55,862 bases of DNA from Sphingomonadales bacterium (GCA_028869175.1 JAGWTB010000007.1:1-55862), one strand, 5' to 3'. Positions 15,024-25,119 are shown, counted from the first letter of the stretch. Numbers and translations: made by a program. Notes: generated by a model from the letters alone, not told the origin.

Positions 15024-15983
15024 ATGAACGCGCCATTGCCAGAGGCCAAGCCGCCCCTCCGCCTGCTGATCGCCGCTCCGCGCGGGTTCTGTGCCGGGGT
15101 GGACCGGGCGATCGAGATCGTCGAGCTCGCGCTCGTCAAGTACGGCCCGCCGGTCTACGTGCGGCACGAAATCGTCCACAACCGCTATGTGGTCGATAGT
15201 CTAAAGGCCAAGGGCGCGGTCTTTGTCGAGGAAATCGACGAAGTGCCGGCCGGGGTGCCAGTGATCTTCAGTGCGCACGGCGTGCCCAAATCCATCCCCG
15301 CCGATGCCACGGCGCGCGGGCTGGACTGGCTGGACGCCACCTGCCCGCTGGTCAGCAAGGTCCACCGCCAGGCCGAACGCCAGATCGAGGCGGGGCGGCA
15401 CATCGTGTTCATCGGCCATCGCGGCCATCCCGAAGTGATCGGCACGCTGGGCCAGGTGCCCGAAGGCACGATTACCCTGGTCGAAACGGCGGAAGACGTC
15501 GCCGCGCTGCCCTTCACCGCCGAAAGCCCGCTGGCCTTCCTCACCCAGACGACGCTGTCGGTGGATGACACCGCAGCCGTAATCGCCGCATTGCAGGCGC
15601 GGTTCCCGCAGATCGTCGGGCCCAAGGCGGATGACATCTGCTATGCCACGTCCAACCGGCAGGCCTCGGTCAAGGCGATTGCCGCAGAATGCCAGCTGGT
15701 GCTGGTGATCGGCGCGCCGAACAGTTCCAATTCCGTGCGGCTGGTAGAAGTGGCCGAACGCTGCGGCACCCGCGCCGAACTGATCCAGCGCGCCGGTGAC
15801 ATCGATCCGGCCTGGCTGGCGGGGGTCGACGTGCTCGGCCTCACCGCCGGCGCCTCCGCTCCCGAAACGCTGGTGCGCGAAGTGGTTGACCGGCTCGGCG
15901 AGTTCCGCGCAGTGGCCGAGGAAACCGTGGTGACGACCGAGGAACACATGGTTTTCAAACTGCCCCGGCAACTGGTGGACTGA
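15024..15983 (+). CDS. ispH: 4-hydroxy-3-methylbut-2-enyl diphosphate reductase IspH
   Basis: IspH makes IPP and DMAPP in the last step of the MEP isoprenoid pathway, using a [4Fe-4S] cluster. The three cluster cysteines are Cys23 ([14 protein letters not shown]), Cys107 ([11 protein letters not shown]) and Cys206 ([11 protein letters not shown]); the substrate-binding NSSNSVRL is also present. 319 residues, normal length. It is followed four bases later by thrB. Confidence 0.97.
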   Translation: MNAPLPEAKPPLRLLIAAPRGFCAGVDRAIEIVELALVKYGPPVYVRHEIVHNRYVVDSLKAKGAVFVEEIDEVPAGVPVIFSAHGVPKSIPADATARGLDWLDATCPLVSKVHRQAERQIEAGRHIVFIGHRGHPEVIGTLGQVPEGTITLVETAEDVAALPFTAESPLAFLTQTTLSVDDTAAVIAALQARFPQIVGPKADDICYATSNRQASVKAIAAECQLVLVIGAPNSSNSVRLVEVAERCGTRAELIQRAGDIDPAWLAGVDVLGLTAGASAPETLVREVVDRLGEFRAVAEETVVTTEEHMVFKLPRQLVD

Positions 15984-15986
15984 GCC

Positions 15987-16967
15987 ATGGCGGTCTACAC
16001 CCAGCTCGGCGCGGAAGTGCTGGCGCGGCTGATCGCGCAGTTCGACGTGGGGACGCTCCGTTCGGCCAAGGGCATTGCCGAGGGCGTTTCGAACAGCAAC
16101 TGGCTGATCGACACCGAAGGTGCGGATGGAAGTGGCGCACGCTTCATCCTGACGATGTACGAACAGCGCACCGAAGTGGAAGACCTGCCCTTCTTCCTCT
16201 CGCTGCTCGATCACCTCGCCGGTCAGCATTGCCCGGTGCCGCGCACTATCCATGACCGTGATGGCAACGCGTTCCGCTTGCTGGATGGCAAGGCGGTGGC
16301 GCTGATCGAGTTCCTGCCCGGCGTTTCCGTATCCGATCCCACCCCGGCGCAGGCCCGCGCGGTTGGCGGGGCTCTGGCGCAACTGCACCTGTCCGCCGCC
16401 AGCTTCCCCGGCAGGCGCGCCAACGGGCTGGGTCTGGACGAATGGATCAAGCTCGCCGGGGCCTGCGGCGACGAGGGGCTGGCCGCGATCCACCCGGAAC
16501 TGGCCGGGCTGGTGGGCCGCGAACTGGAACGGCTGGAGCGGCGCTGGCCAACTGACCTGCCGCGCTCGGTAATCCATGCCGACCTTTTTCCCGACAACGT
16601 GCTGATGCTGGGCGACAGGGTCAGCGGGCTGATCGACTTCTACTTCGCCTGCACCGACATCACGGCCTATGACGTTGCCGTAACCCACGCTGCCTGGTGC
16701 TTCGATGCTTCGGGCAGCCGGTTCGATCCGGCGCTCTCGGCGGGATTGATCGCGGGCTATGAAGCGGTGCGCCCGCTGAGCCCCGCGGAACGCGATGCGC
16801 TGCCCCTGCTGGCGCAAGGCGCGGCGATGCGCTTCCTGATGACCCGCGCCTATGACTGGATGAACACCCCTGCCGGCGCGCTCGTCACCCGCAAGGACCC
16901 GATGGCTTTCGCCCGGCGGCTGGAATTCTATGCCAAGGCGGAAAATGCGGGCATCTTCGCCCCGTGA
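15987..16967 (+). CDS. thrB: Homoserine kinase ThrB (APH-fold type)
   Basis: Phosphorylates homoserine in threonine biosynthesis. The 326 residues have the choline-kinase/APH fold typical of alphaproteobacterial Thr[14 protein letters not shown] near the N-terminus, [20 protein letters not shown], and the catalytic [10 protein letters not shown] loop (His197, Asp199) followed by [11 protein letters not shown]. The ispH-thrB-rnhA order supports homoserine kinase over a drug-resistance phosphotransferase. Confidence 0.93.
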   Translation: MAVYTQLGAEVLARLIAQFDVGTLRSAKGIAEGVSNSNWLIDTEGADGSGARFILTMYEQRTEVEDLPFFLSLLDHLAGQHCPVPRTIHDRDGNAFRLLDGKAVALIEFLPGVSVSDPTPAQARAVGGALAQLHLSAASFPGRRANGLGLDEWIKLAGACGDEGLAAIHPELAGLVGRELERLERRWPTDLPRSVIHADLFPDNVLMLGDRVSGLIDFYFACTDITAYDVAVTHAAWCFDASGSRFDPALSAGLIAGYEAVRPLSPAERDALPLLAQGAAMRFLMTRAYDWMNTPAGALVTRKDPMAFARRLEFYAKAENAGIFAP

Positions 16968-17407
16968 CACGCCAGCGGGTCGAGATTTTCACCGACGGAG
17001 CCTGCAAGGGCAACCCCGGCCCCGGCGGCTGGGGCGCGATCCTGCGCATGGGCAGCCACGAGAAGGAACTCTCCGGCTCGGAACCCCAGACCACCAACAA
17101 CCGCATGGAGCTCACCGCCGCGATGCGCGGGCTGCAGGCGCTCAAGCGGCCGTGCGACGTCGCGCTGCATACAGACAGCCGCTATGTGATCGACGGCATC
17201 ACCAAGTGGATCTTCGGCTGGCGCAAGAACGGCTGGAAGAATGCCGCGAAAAAGCCAGTGCTCAACGCCGACCTCTGGCAGGAACTGACTCTCGCTGCCC
17301 AACCGCACAAGATTGACTGGGTCTGGGTGAAAGGCCACGACGGCCACCCCGAAAACGAGCGCGCCGACCAGCTCGCCAGCGATGCGGCGAAAAGCGTGGG
17401 GCGGTAG
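16964..17407 (+). CDS. rnhA: Ribonuclease HI
   Basis: Cleaves RNA in RNA-DNA hybrids. The 147-residue protein shows [16 protein letters not shown] (catalytic Asp11), [10 protein letters not shown] (Glu), [11 protein letters not shown] (Asp) and the C-terminal [10 protein letters not shown] (Asp). GTG start overlapping the thrB stop by four bases (GTGA). Basic handle region [16 protein letters not shown] is present, as in the E. coli enzyme. Confidence 0.96.
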   Translation: MTRQRVEIFTDGACKGNPGPGGWGAILRMGSHEKELSGSEPQTTNNRMELTAAMRGLQALKRPCDVALHTDSRYVIDGITKWIFGWRKNGWKNAAKKPVLNADLWQELTLAAQPHKIDWVWVKGHDGHPENERADQLASDAAKSVGR

Positions 17408-17453
17408 AAGACAAATTCGCCGCTCAGGCAGAGCAGATTTGGAAGTAGGGTCA

Positions 17454-17486
17454 GGGGAGAGCCTTGCCGCGCAAGGCCCGCTCCCC
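17454..17486. terminator. Hairpin between convergent rnhA and the DUF1508 gene
   Basis: GGGGAG-A-GCCTTGC and GCAAGGC-CCG-CTCCCC form a long interrupted stem around a CGC loop. It lies between two converging genes, so it could end transcription from both sides, though neither strand has a clear T-run after the stem. Confidence 0.45.
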
Positions 17487-17500
17487 AAAACCCGTTCCAA

Positions 17501-17683
17501 TCAGTCTGCCGACTTGTCGACCACTTCCGCACCGGGGCCGTTCTTCAGCACCGATTCGATGGCGTTCTTCGCGCTGGCCTTGCTCTTGTAGCCTTCGGTC
17601 CAGAAGATGGTTTCCGCGTTGTGGCAGAAATAGGCGACGAATTCGCCTGCCTTGTTTTTGCGGATTTCAAAGCGGTGGGCCAT
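17501..17683 (-). CDS. YegP-like DUF1508 protein, 60 residues
   Basis: MAHRFEIRKNKAGEFVAYFC and WTEGYKSKASAKNAIESVLK match the single-repeat DUF1508 (YegP) fold, which in other bacteria occurs as one or two tandem repeats. Function not established. It is short, stand-alone, and lies downstream of the FAD oxidoreductase's coding strand partner with its own start. Confidence 0.85.
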   Translation of the reverse strand: MAHRFEIRKNKAGEFVAYFCHNAETIFWTEGYKSKASAKNAIESVLKNGPGAEVVDKSAD

Positions 17684-17744
17684 GGTGCAACTCCCGTCTG
17701 TGGATCGATCCCGGCGGTCAGAATAGCGGCAAATTCCTGATTCG

Positions 17745-18830
17745 CTACAGAAACCGCGCCGGGCTGTAAGCCACGGGATCGATCTCGTCCGGGGTGTCGC
17801 CCAGCAGCAGGGCCGCGCCCAGCCGGGCGGCGGCGGGGGCTGTCTGGATGCCGAACCCACCTTGGCCAGCAAACCAGAAAAAGTCCGGATTCTGCCGGGC
17901 AAAGCCATAGACCGGCAGGCGATCAGGCGCGAAGCTGCGCAGGCCGGCCCAGCGATGCTCGACTCGCTCGATCCGCCAGTCGACCACCCCTTCGAGCCGG
18001 GCGAGCGCGGTGGCGACATCGACTTCCTCGGGCGCGGCATCGCACGGCGGACTGGCGGTCTCGTCATGCGGGCTAAGCCACAGCCGGCCCGCATCGCTCT
18101 TGAAATAGAACTGCTCGGCCAGATCGAGTACCAGCGGCATCTCGGGCCCGGCAGCGGGCGCGGTACGGACCTGCGCGATGGTGCGGCGATAGGGCGTGAT
18201 CCCCAGCGGGGTGACCCCGGCCAGCCGGGCAACTGAATCGGCCCAGGCACCAGCGGCGTTGACCAGCACCCGCGCCGAGAGCTGGCGCCCGTCCGCCAGC
18301 TGCAGGCTCCAGCCGGTCGAACGCGATTCGGCAGAGACCAGCCGGGCGGCACAGAGCAGCTCCGTCCCGGCACGGCGCACCCTGGCGAGGTAGTGCTGGT
18401 GCAGCCCGGAAACGTCGATGTCGCAGCAATCGGGTTCGAGCGCGCCTGTCGTCCATTCCGCGCGGAGGCCGGGAATGCGGCTTTCCAGCGCGGCGCGGTC
18501 GAGATGTTCCACCCGCACCCCCAGCGCGGCGTAGCGCGCGGCGAACGCCGTAAGGTCTGCCTCCTGCCCGGCGCGGGCGATGGTCAGCGCACCGCGCGGG
18601 GCCAGCAGGCCGAGTTCGCGCAAGGCCGGTCCCGAAGCGGTGGTGAGCGGCTGGACGCCCGGTCCGCCGTAGCTTTCGGTCCAGAACGCGGCAGAACGCC
18701 CGGTGGCGTGATAGCCGGGGCGATCCTCGGCCTCGATCAACACCACGCTGGCGCGGCCAGACAGCTCAGCCGCCAGCGAAGCGCCAGCCATGCCCGCGCC
18801 AATCACGGCAATGTCGCAGGGCTGCGGCAT
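17745..18830 (-). CDS. FAD-dependent oxidoreductase (DadA/glycine-oxidase type)
   Basis: 361 residues. The dinucleotide-binding motif is at the N-terminus (IAVIGAGMAGASLAAELSG), with EAEDRPGYHATGRSAAFWTE next to it and a C-terminal FAD segment (FFWFAGQGGFGIQTAPAAAR). This is the D-amino-acid/glycine oxidase fold; the substrate cannot be fixed from sequence. Start MPQPCDIAVIG lies two bases after the stop of the upstream hydrolase, so the pair is co-transcribed. Confidence 0.88.
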   Translation of the reverse strand: MPQPCDIAVIGAGMAGASLAAELSGRASVVLIEAEDRPGYHATGRSAAFWTESYGGPGVQPLTTASGPALRELGLLAPRGALTIARAGQEADLTAFAARYAALGVRVEHLDRAALESRIPGLRAEWTTGALEPDCCDIDVSGLHQHYLARVRRAGTELLCAARLVSAESRSTGWSLQLADGRQLSARVLVNAAGAWADSVARLAGVTPLGITPYRRTIAQVRTAPAAGPEMPLVLDLAEQFYFKSDAGRLWLSPHDETASPPCDAAPEEVDVATALARLEGVVDWRIERVEHRWAGLRSFAPDRLPVYGFARQNPDFFWFAGQGGFGIQTAPAAARLGAALLLGDTPDEIDPVAYSPARFL

Positions 18831-18832
18831 GC

Positions 18833-19807
18833 TCAGTCCGTTACCGGGGCCGTGCGCAACAGGAAATCGTCGATAGCTGCCAGCACCTTGTCCCGCACAG
18901 GATCGGCCTCGCGCAGCACTTCGTGCGCCGCTTCCGCCCCGAACATCAGCAGTTGCCCGCGCGGCAAACGGCGCGCAGCGCGTTGAATGGCGGCCGGGGA
19001 GACCAGTTTGTCGGCGCTGGTGCCGATGATCAGCACCGGCGTGGTCACCGCTTCCAGCACTCCCTTTGCCTCCAGTCCGCGCATCGAGGCATAGGCCCGC
19101 TCCACCCAGCCCCACGATCCCGGCCCCATCGCCACTTCGGGGCGATTCTCGCGCCACCAGATCTCGTCGGCATAGCGATCAGCATCGTGGGTGAGCAGCG
19201 CGGCCCGGCCCACTGGCAACTGGCCAGGCTTCTCGCTCCATTTCCACGCCGGGCGGCGGCGATCGCCCAGCGCGCACATCAGCCGGGCAGCGGCGTGCAT
19301 GATGGCGGCGGGAACGCCTGAGTTGAGGAACCCGAGCATCGGCGCGGACAGCACCATGGCATCGGGATCGACGCGCTGTTCAGCCAGCGCGCGCAACACG
19401 ATGTGGCCGCCCATGGAATGCGCCGCCAGCACGTGCGGCCCCGGCGTGGTACGCCGCCATTCGGCCCAGAAGGCCGCGAGATCGTCCACCCAGGTGGAAA
19501 AATCATCGATGTGCCCGGTCAGCGGATCCTTGCCGAAACGTCCGGACCCCGCCTGCCCGCGCCAGTCCGCCGCCGTGACACGCCAGCCGAGCCGGTGCCA
19601 GTGATCCAGCGTTTCGAGATACTTTTCATAGGTATCTCCCCGTCCCGGGAAGAACAGCAGCGAGCCCCGGCACGATCCCTGCGGGATCAGCCAGTCGATC
19701 CGGCGGATCGGATAGCCGTCTGGCGCGGTCCAGCGCGTTTCCACGGCTTCGCGCGGGATGGCGCGCCGGTCAAAAACCTGTCCGGCGCTGGCAACGTCCT
19801 CGATCAT
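18833..19807 (-). CDS. Alpha/beta hydrolase, lysophospholipase/monoacylglycerol-lipase type
   Basis: 324 residues of the serine-aminopeptidase-S33 (hydrolase_4) group. The nucleophile elbow is AAHSMGGHIVLR; the acid region is VLIIGTSADKLVSP and the histidine lies near GAEAAHEVLREAD. A RRIDWLIPQGSCRGSLLFFPG strand region precedes the oxyanion-hole segment. Start taken as MIEDVASAGQVFDRRAIP; the upstream frame crosses the cpaA promoter region. Probably hydrolyses acylglycerols or lysophospholipids, with specificity unknown. Confidence 0.85.
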   Translation of the reverse strand: MIEDVASAGQVFDRRAIPREAVETRWTAPDGYPIRRIDWLIPQGSCRGSLLFFPGRGDTYEKYLETLDHWHRLGWRVTAADWRGQAGSGRFGKDPLTGHIDDFSTWVDDLAAFWAEWRRTTPGPHVLAAHSMGGHIVLRALAEQRVDPDAMVLSAPMLGFLNSGVPAAIMHAAARLMCALGDRRRPAWKWSEKPGQLPVGRAALLTHDADRYADEIWWRENRPEVAMGPGSWGWVERAYASMRGLEAKGVLEAVTTPVLIIGTSADKLVSPAAIQRAARRLPRGQLLMFGAEAAHEVLREADPVRDKVLAAIDDFLLRTAPVTD

Positions 19808-19892
19808 CTGGCTAATTCCGGCCTCATCGGCTTGGTTACTTTTTGGTAAGCCCTGCGGTCTAGAGATGTGCTCCTGACCAGGGGGGCTTCCC

Positions 19893-20384
19893 ATGCAGGG
19901 CGGAATTTTCACTTACGGATTGCTGGGCGGATTGGCAATTGCGCTGCTTGTCGCGGCGTTTACCGATATGCGCCGACGGCAGATCGACAACTGGCTGAAC
20001 GCCGGCATCGCGCTGGCCGCACCGCTGTTCTGGTGGGCGACCGGGCTTTCCCTTTGGCCGGGCGTGGCCGCGCAGTTCGGACTGGCGACCGCCTGCTTCG
20101 TCATCTGCGCCGGACTCTTCGCGCTGCGCCAGATGGGCGGCGGCGACGTCAAGCTGCTCACCGCGCTGGCGCTGTGGATTCAGCCGGCATGGTTCCTCAA
20201 GCTGATCGTGCTGATGGCGCTGATCGGCGGACTGCTCACCATCGTGCTTGGCGCGTGGCACATCGCCCGCCGCCAGCGTGACAAGCTGGCGATTCCCTAT
20301 GGTCTCGCCATCGCAACGGCGGGCCTTTGGGTCATCGCCAGCCAGTATCTTCCGGCCTTCCACGCGGCGACTGCAGCAGGGTGA
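19893..20384 (+). CDS. cpaA: Prepilin peptidase CpaA (A24 aspartic peptidase)
   Basis: Cleaves the leader of Flp-type pilin and pseudopilins at the inner membrane. 163 residues, several membrane helices. The two catalytic aspartates are in AAFTDMRRRQIDN (Asp25) and MGGGDVKLLTAL. A GGGGGG-type ribosome-binding site precedes the ATG. First gene of the tad/cpa cluster. Confidence 0.92.
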   Translation: MQGGIFTYGLLGGLAIALLVAAFTDMRRRQIDNWLNAGIALAAPLFWWATGLSLWPGVAAQFGLATACFVICAGLFALRQMGGGDVKLLTALALWIQPAWFLKLIVLMALIGGLLTIVLGAWHIARRQRDKLAIPYGLAIATAGLWVIASQYLPAFHAATAAG

Positions 20385-20454
20385 CCGGATTTTAACCAAT
20401 TTAGCCGAAGAACCGCTTCGTACTGCGGGATTTCTCTAGGGGGCTTGCTTAGCC

Positions 20455-21489
20455 ATGGACAAGAAGAAGCTGATGCTGCTGATGGGGGCGCTGGTCGTAG
20501 CGATCGGCACGGCGCTGGCCGCGCGCAGCATGTTTACCGGGGCCTCCGCGCCATCGGTGCAGGCTGTGCAGCCGCAAGCGCCGCAGGGACCCAAGGTCCT
20601 TGTTGCCCAACGCGCGCTGCCGGTGGGCACGATCATCACCGCCGATTCGATCAACTTCCAGGCCTGGCCGAAGGACATGGTGCAGGACGCCTACTTCGTC
20701 GATGGCGAAGCGAACATGACGAAGCTGCTCGGCACCGTGGTCCGCTATCCGATCACCGCCGGCCAGCCGGTAACCCAGGGCGCGCTGGTTGCGCCGGGCG
20801 ACCGCGGCTTCCTTGCCGCCGCGCTCGGGCCGGGCATGCGCGCCGTGACCATCTCGGTCTCGGACAAGACCGGCGTCGCCGGCTTCATCTTCCCGGGCGA
20901 CCGCGTCGACCTCATGCTGACCCAGGCGGTCAAGGGTGAAGGTGAAGGCGATTCGCTGAAGGCCACCGAAACCATCCTGCGCAACCTGCGCATTCTCGCC
21001 ACCGACCAGGCCACCCAGACGGAAACTGCCGAGGGCAAGACCGTGGTCAAGGTATCGCGCACCGTCACACTGGAAGTGACCCCGCGCATTGCCGAGAAGA
21101 TCCAGGTCGCCCAGACCATTGGCACGCTCAGCCTGTCGCTGCGCTCGATCGCGGACAATCAGTCCGAGCTCGAGAAGGCGATTGCCACCGGCGCGGTCAA
21201 GGTGCCGACCGGCGCGACCAAGGAAGAGGAAGACCGCATCCTCAACCAGGCAATGAACCGTCCGATCGAGGGTGAAACCTCTTACGTCACCGGTGCCGAC
21301 GTTTCGCGCTTCCAGCGCCGCTCGGTTCCTTCGACCCGGCAGGATGCCGCCAAGGCCATCGCCACCAGCTTCGCCAGCGCCATCGGTGCTGCCGTAGGCG
21401 GTCGCATGGGGCCTCCGGTTCCGGCCGGCCCGGTCGTCCGTGTGACGCGCGGCAAGACCACCACCGAAGAAGCGGCGGGGGGCAAGTAA
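20455..21489 (+). CDS. cpaB: Flp pilus assembly protein CpaB (RcpC, SAF domain)
   Basis: 344 residues: N-terminal membrane anchor (LMLLMGALVVAIGTALAARS), SAF domain (KVLVAQRALPVGTIITADSI, GTVVRYPITAGQPVTQGALV) and RcpC/CpaB domain (GMRAVTISVSDKTGVAGFIF, PGDRVDLMLT). CpaB is a periplasmic partner of the secretin. A strong TAGGGGG ribosome-binding site precedes the ATG. Confidence 0.94.
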   Translation: MDKKKLMLLMGALVVAIGTALAARSMFTGASAPSVQAVQPQAPQGPKVLVAQRALPVGTIITADSINFQAWPKDMVQDAYFVDGEANMTKLLGTVVRYPITAGQPVTQGALVAPGDRGFLAAALGPGMRAVTISVSDKTGVAGFIFPGDRVDLMLTQAVKGEGEGDSLKATETILRNLRILATDQATQTETAEGKTVVKVSRTVTLEVTPRIAEKIQVAQTIGTLSLSLRSIADNQSELEKAIATGAVKVPTGATKEEEDRILNQAMNRPIEGETSYVTGADVSRFQRRSVPSTRQDAAKAIATSFASAIGAAVGGRMGPPVPAGPVVRVTRGKTTTEEAAGGK

Positions 21490-21490
21490 C

Positions 21491-23143
21491 ATGCACATGA
21501 CGAACCACAGCGCACCGCGCGCCGCATTCGAGGGCAAATCGATGAAGAGCCGCCTGATCCACACCCTGCTGACCGCGGCCTGCGCCGTGGCTCCGCTCGC
21601 CCTGGTGCCGGCCACCGCCGCCCACGCCCAGTCGGTTTCGCGTCCGACCTCCGACGTGGCGCTTTCGATGGGGCGCGGCCAGCTGATCACCCTGCCCGGC
21701 GCGATGACCGATGTCTTCGTTGCCGATGACAAGATCGCCGACGTGCAGGTCAAGTCGCAGCGCCAGCTTTATGTCTTTGGCAAGGCGGGCGGCGAGACCA
21801 CGGTTTACGCCAGCAACAGCCACGGCGACGTGATCTGGTCGGCCAACGTCCGCGTCGGCTCGAACATCGACAACGTCGATCAGATGCTGCGCGTCGCCAT
21901 GCCGGATGCCCGCGTGACGGTTTCGACGATGGGCGCGAACAACTTCCTGCTGACCGGTACGGTCGGCGCGCCGGAAGACGCTGCCGAGGCCCAGCGCCTC
22001 GTCACTGCCTTCGTCGGCAAGGACGCCAACGTCATCAGCCGCCTGAAGATGGCGACGCCGCTGCAGGTCAACCTGCAGGTCAAGTTCGCCGAGGTCAGCC
22101 GCTCGCTGGTCAAGACGCTGGGCACCAACCTGACCTCGATCGACAGCACCGGCGGCTTCCGCTTCGGCATCGGCCAGGGTCGCGCGATGGGTGGCTTCAA
22201 CGTCAGCCAAGCACCCTTGCCGCCGTCGGCGCTGGGTATCGGCAATTCGCTGAACACCCAGTACACCATGGCCAATGGCACGACCGTGACCATCCCTGGA
22301 ACCAGCGTCAGCCCGGCCAACGGCCTGACCACGCTGGCCGGCGCTGGCCGCTTCCTCGGCCTCGACCTGCTGGGTGCGCTGGACGCGGGTGAAACTGCTG
22401 GTTTGGTCACCACGCTGGCCCAGCCGAACCTCACCACGCTTTCCGGCGAGACGGCAGACTTCCTCGCGGGCGGTGAATATCCGATCCCGATTTCGGCGGG
22501 GCTGGGTGCCACCTCGATCGAATACAAGAAGTACGGCGTCAGCCTGTCCTACACGCCCACGGTGCTGGCCAACGGCCGCATCTCGCTGCGGGTACGGCCG
22601 GAAGTGTCGGAACTGTCGAGCGAAGGCTCGGTCACCCTCAATGGCTTCGTCGTTCCGGCGCTGACCATCCGGCGCACCGAAACGACGATCGAACTCGGTT
22701 CGGGCCAGAGCTTCATGATCGCCGGCCTGATGACCAGCAACGCGCAGAACACCATCACCAAGCTGCCCGGCGCGGGCGACATGCCGATCATCGGCACGCT
22801 GTTCCGCTCCAACTCGTTCCGCAAGGGCGAGACCGAGCTGGTGATCGTGGTCACGCCCTATCTGGTGAACCCGGTCAACGCCAACGACATCAAGCTGCCG
22901 ACCGATGGCTACAAGACGCCGGACGACATGGAACGAGTGCTGGGCAACATGCTCAACGACGGCCAGTCGGGCGGTGACCGGCCCAAGCCGCATGCCGCCC
23001 CCGGCGCCGCGCCGAACCCGGCGGTCGGCGGCGTGGACCAGCCCGCCGCCCCCGCTCCGGCCCCGCGCACCGGTGCCGCCGACGGCGCATCGCGCAAGAC
23101 CGCTTCGGCCGCCGATGCGGCGCCCGGCTTCAACCTGAACTGA
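21491..23143 (+). CDS. cpaC: Tad pilus secretin CpaC (RcpA)
   Basis: Outer-membrane secretin pore of the tad system, 550 residues. Signal peptide MKSRLIHTLLTAACAVAPLA (from residue 18), N0/BON region, and secretin domain (VTTLAQPNLTTLSGETADFL, GGEYPIPISAG, ETTIELGSGQSFMIAGLM, ELVIVVTPYLVNPV). The start at 21491 sits one base after the cpaB stop; Met18 at 21542 gives the more usual signal peptide. The C-terminal tail is a Pro/Ala-rich extension. Confidence 0.94.
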   Translation: MHMTNHSAPRAAFEGKSMKSRLIHTLLTAACAVAPLALVPATAAHAQSVSRPTSDVALSMGRGQLITLPGAMTDVFVADDKIADVQVKSQRQLYVFGKAGGETTVYASNSHGDVIWSANVRVGSNIDNVDQMLRVAMPDARVTVSTMGANNFLLTGTVGAPEDAAEAQRLVTAFVGKDANVISRLKMATPLQVNLQVKFAEVSRSLVKTLGTNLTSIDSTGGFRFGIGQGRAMGGFNVSQAPLPPSALGIGNSLNTQYTMANGTTVTIPGTSVSPANGLTTLAGAGRFLGLDLLGALDAGETAGLVTTLAQPNLTTLSGETADFLAGGEYPIPISAGLGATSIEYKKYGVSLSYTPTVLANGRISLRVRPEVSELSSEGSVTLNGFVVPALTIRRTETTIELGSGQSFMIAGLMTSNAQNTITKLPGAGDMPIIGTLFRSNSFRKGETELVIVVTPYLVNPVNANDIKLPTDGYKTPDDMERVLGNMLNDGQSGGDRPKPHAAPGAAPNPAVGGVDQPAAPAPAPRTGAADGASRKTASAADAAPGFNLN

Positions 23144-23157
23144 GAAAGGTGACGAGG

Positions 23158-23826
23158 ATGACCCATTCCGTGATCCGCAAGACCGCGCGCCGCTTCGCCG
23201 CCGCGCCGTCCGCCGCCCTCGCCCTGACGCTCGGCCTCGCGCTGTCCGGCTGCGGCGGCATGGCGACCAACATGTCGCTCGAATCGGTCCACCAGGCGGT
23301 GGTTCAGCGCACCAACTACACGCTGGACCTGACCAGCGGCCCGGGCGGTCTGTCGATCCCCGAGCAGCGCCGGCTTGCCGGGTGGTTCGATGCCATGGAC
23401 CTGCGCTACGGTGATCGCATCGCCATCGACGATCCGCAGTCGAGCGGCCAGACCCGCAGCGCGGTAGAAGCCGTTGCCTCGCGCTATGGCATCCTGGTGG
23501 GCGACGATACGCCGGTGACGCCGGGCTATGTCAACGCCGGCATGGTGCGGGTGATCGTCAGCCGCAGCAAGGCCGAGGTGCCCGGCTGCCCCGACTGGCA
23601 GACCAAATCGAGCACCAACCTGATGAACGCCACCAGCAGCAACTACGGCTGTGCGACCAATTCGAACATCGCCGCCATGGTCGCCGACCCCGAGCACCTG
23701 ATCAAGGGCGCAACGGGCAGCGGCGAAACCGTGGTGATGAGCTCGACCAAGGCGATCGACGCCTATCGCACCAGCGCGCCGACCGGTGCCGCCGGCCTGA
23801 AAGCTTCCTCGAGCAAGGGCGAATAA
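23158..23826 (+). CDS. cpaD: CpaD-family pilus assembly lipoprotein
   Basis: 222 residues with lipobox ALSGCGG after a hydrophobic signal. The family signature CPDWQTK...NYGCATNSNIAAMVADP is present (residues about 140-185), as in CpaD proteins of alphaproteobacterial tad loci. ATG chosen with AAAGG nine bases upstream; an in-frame GTG three codons earlier is the alternative. Helps localise the secretin to the outer membrane. Confidence 0.9.
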   Translation: MTHSVIRKTARRFAAAPSAALALTLGLALSGCGGMATNMSLESVHQAVVQRTNYTLDLTSGPGGLSIPEQRRLAGWFDAMDLRYGDRIAIDDPQSSGQTRSAVEAVASRYGILVGDDTPVTPGYVNAGMVRVIVSRSKAEVPGCPDWQTKSSTNLMNATSSNYGCATNSNIAAMVADPEHLIKGATGSGETVVMSSTKAIDAYRTSAPTGAAGLKASSSKGE

Positions 23827-23829
23827 GCC

Positions 23830-25119
23830 ATGAACGCACCCTGGAAACCCAATGCCGGCAACCGCGACGCCTTCGCCGCCTATCTGTGCGACGACGCCTC
23901 GCTGGACGTGCTGCGCCCGGTGATCATCGAGATGGGCTGGCAGCCCGAGAAGTGCAACAAGGGCGGCCTGCGCAATGCGGTGCAGTCCCTGTCGATCTCG
24001 GCCAGCCCGAACATTCTGCTGGTCGACCTGTCGGAGAGCGGCGACCCGCTGAACGACATCAATGCGCTGGCCGAAGTCTGCGAGCCGGGCACGGTGGTGA
24101 TCGCCACCGGGCAGGTCAACGACGTGCGGCTCTATCGCGACCTCGTCGCCAGCGGCATTCACGACTATCTGCTCAAGCCGCTGTCGCCGGGCCAGATCCG
24201 CGATGCGCTGGCACAGGCTCAGGCGATCTTCAGCGCGCCGAAGCATCATGATGCGAGCGCGGTGAAGCAGCATATCTCGACCGCCGTGGTCGGCACGCGC
24301 GGCGGCGTTGGCGCTTCCACGCTGGTCACGTCGCTGGCCTGGATGTTCAGCGCCGACAACAAGCTGCCGACGGCGATGCTCGATCTCGACATCCACTTCG
24401 GCACCGGCGCGCTCAGCCTCGACCTGGAACCGGGCCGCGGCCTGACCGACGCGATCGACAACCCGAGCCGCATCGACGGCCTGTTCATCGAACGCGCGAT
24501 GATCCGCGCCAACGATCATCTGGCGATCCTTTCGGCGGAAGCGCCGATCAACTCGCCGCTGATGACCGATGGTTCGGCCTTCGTGCAGCTGGAGGAGGAA
24601 TTCCGCCAAGCGTTCGAAATGACGATGATCGACCTGCCGCGCAACATGCTGATCAACTTCCCGCACCTGCTGACCGACGTGAACGTGGTCGTGCTGGTGA
24701 CCGAGATGACGCTGGCCGGCGCACGCGACGCGATCCGCATCCTTTCCTGGCTGAAGGCCAATGCCGCCCATGCCCAGGTGATCGTGGTTGCCAACAAGGT
24801 GATGCCGGGGGTCGGTGAAATCAGCAAGGCCGATTTCGAAGCCTCGATCGAGCGCAAGATCAACTTCTCGATCCCCTACGACATCAAGGCGGCGTCCAAC
24901 GCGGCCAAGCTGGGCCAGACTTTCGCCGACGCCAACCGGTCGAGCAAGGCGGGCAACGTGATGCGCGATATCGGCAAGGCCATCCTCGGTGCCAGCGACG
25001 TCGAGGCCGGGGCTCCGGCAGTTGCCGGCGCCAAGAAGTCGCTGCTGGGCAAGCTCGATTTCAAATCGATGATGCCCGCCAAGAAAGACAAGAAGGCGCC
25101 CGTCAGCGCCAAGAACTGA
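23830..25119 (+). CDS. cpaE: CpaE-family pilus localisation ATPase (TadZ)
   Basis: 429 residues: N-terminal receiver-like domain (NILLVDLSESGDPLNDINAL, Asp66), then a MinD/ParA-type ATPase domain with deviant Walker A GTRGGVGAST (residues 155-164), lacking the usual lysine-rich KGGVGKT pattern. TadZ/CpaE proteins place the pilus machine at the cell pole. C-terminus is Lys/Ala rich. Three bases after cpaD. Confidence 0.93.
   Translation: MNAPWKPNAGNRDAFAAYLCDDASLDVLRPVIIEMGWQPEKCNKGGLRNAVQSLSISASPNILLVDLSESGDPLNDINALAEVCEPGTVVIATGQVNDVRLYRDLVASGIHDYLLKPLSPGQIRDALAQAQAIFSAPKHHDASAVKQHISTAVVGTRGGVGASTLVTSLAWMFSADNKLPTAMLDLDIHFGTGALSLDLEPGRGLTDAIDNPSRIDGLFIERAMIRANDHLAILSAEAPINSPLMTDGSAFVQLEEEFRQAFEMTMIDLPRNMLINFPHLLTDVNVVVLVTEMTLAGARDAIRILSWLKANAAHAQVIVVANKVMPGVGEISKADFEASIERKINFSIPYDIKAASNAAKLGQTFADANRSSKAGNVMRDIGKAILGASDVEAGAPAVAGAKKSLLGKLDFKSMMPAKKDKKAPVSAKN

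Noticed and set aside
12559..15027. Very long plus-strand frame of 822 codons opposite argS and the lipoprotein
   Set aside because: It is antisense to clearly recognised genes; long open antisense frames are expected at this GC content and its sequence is His/Arg/Gly-rich without domains.
15987..16967. Aminoglycoside phosphotransferase (antibiotic resistance)
   Set aside because: The APH fold is shared, but sequence landmarks and the ispH-thrB-rnhA context indicate homoserine kinase.
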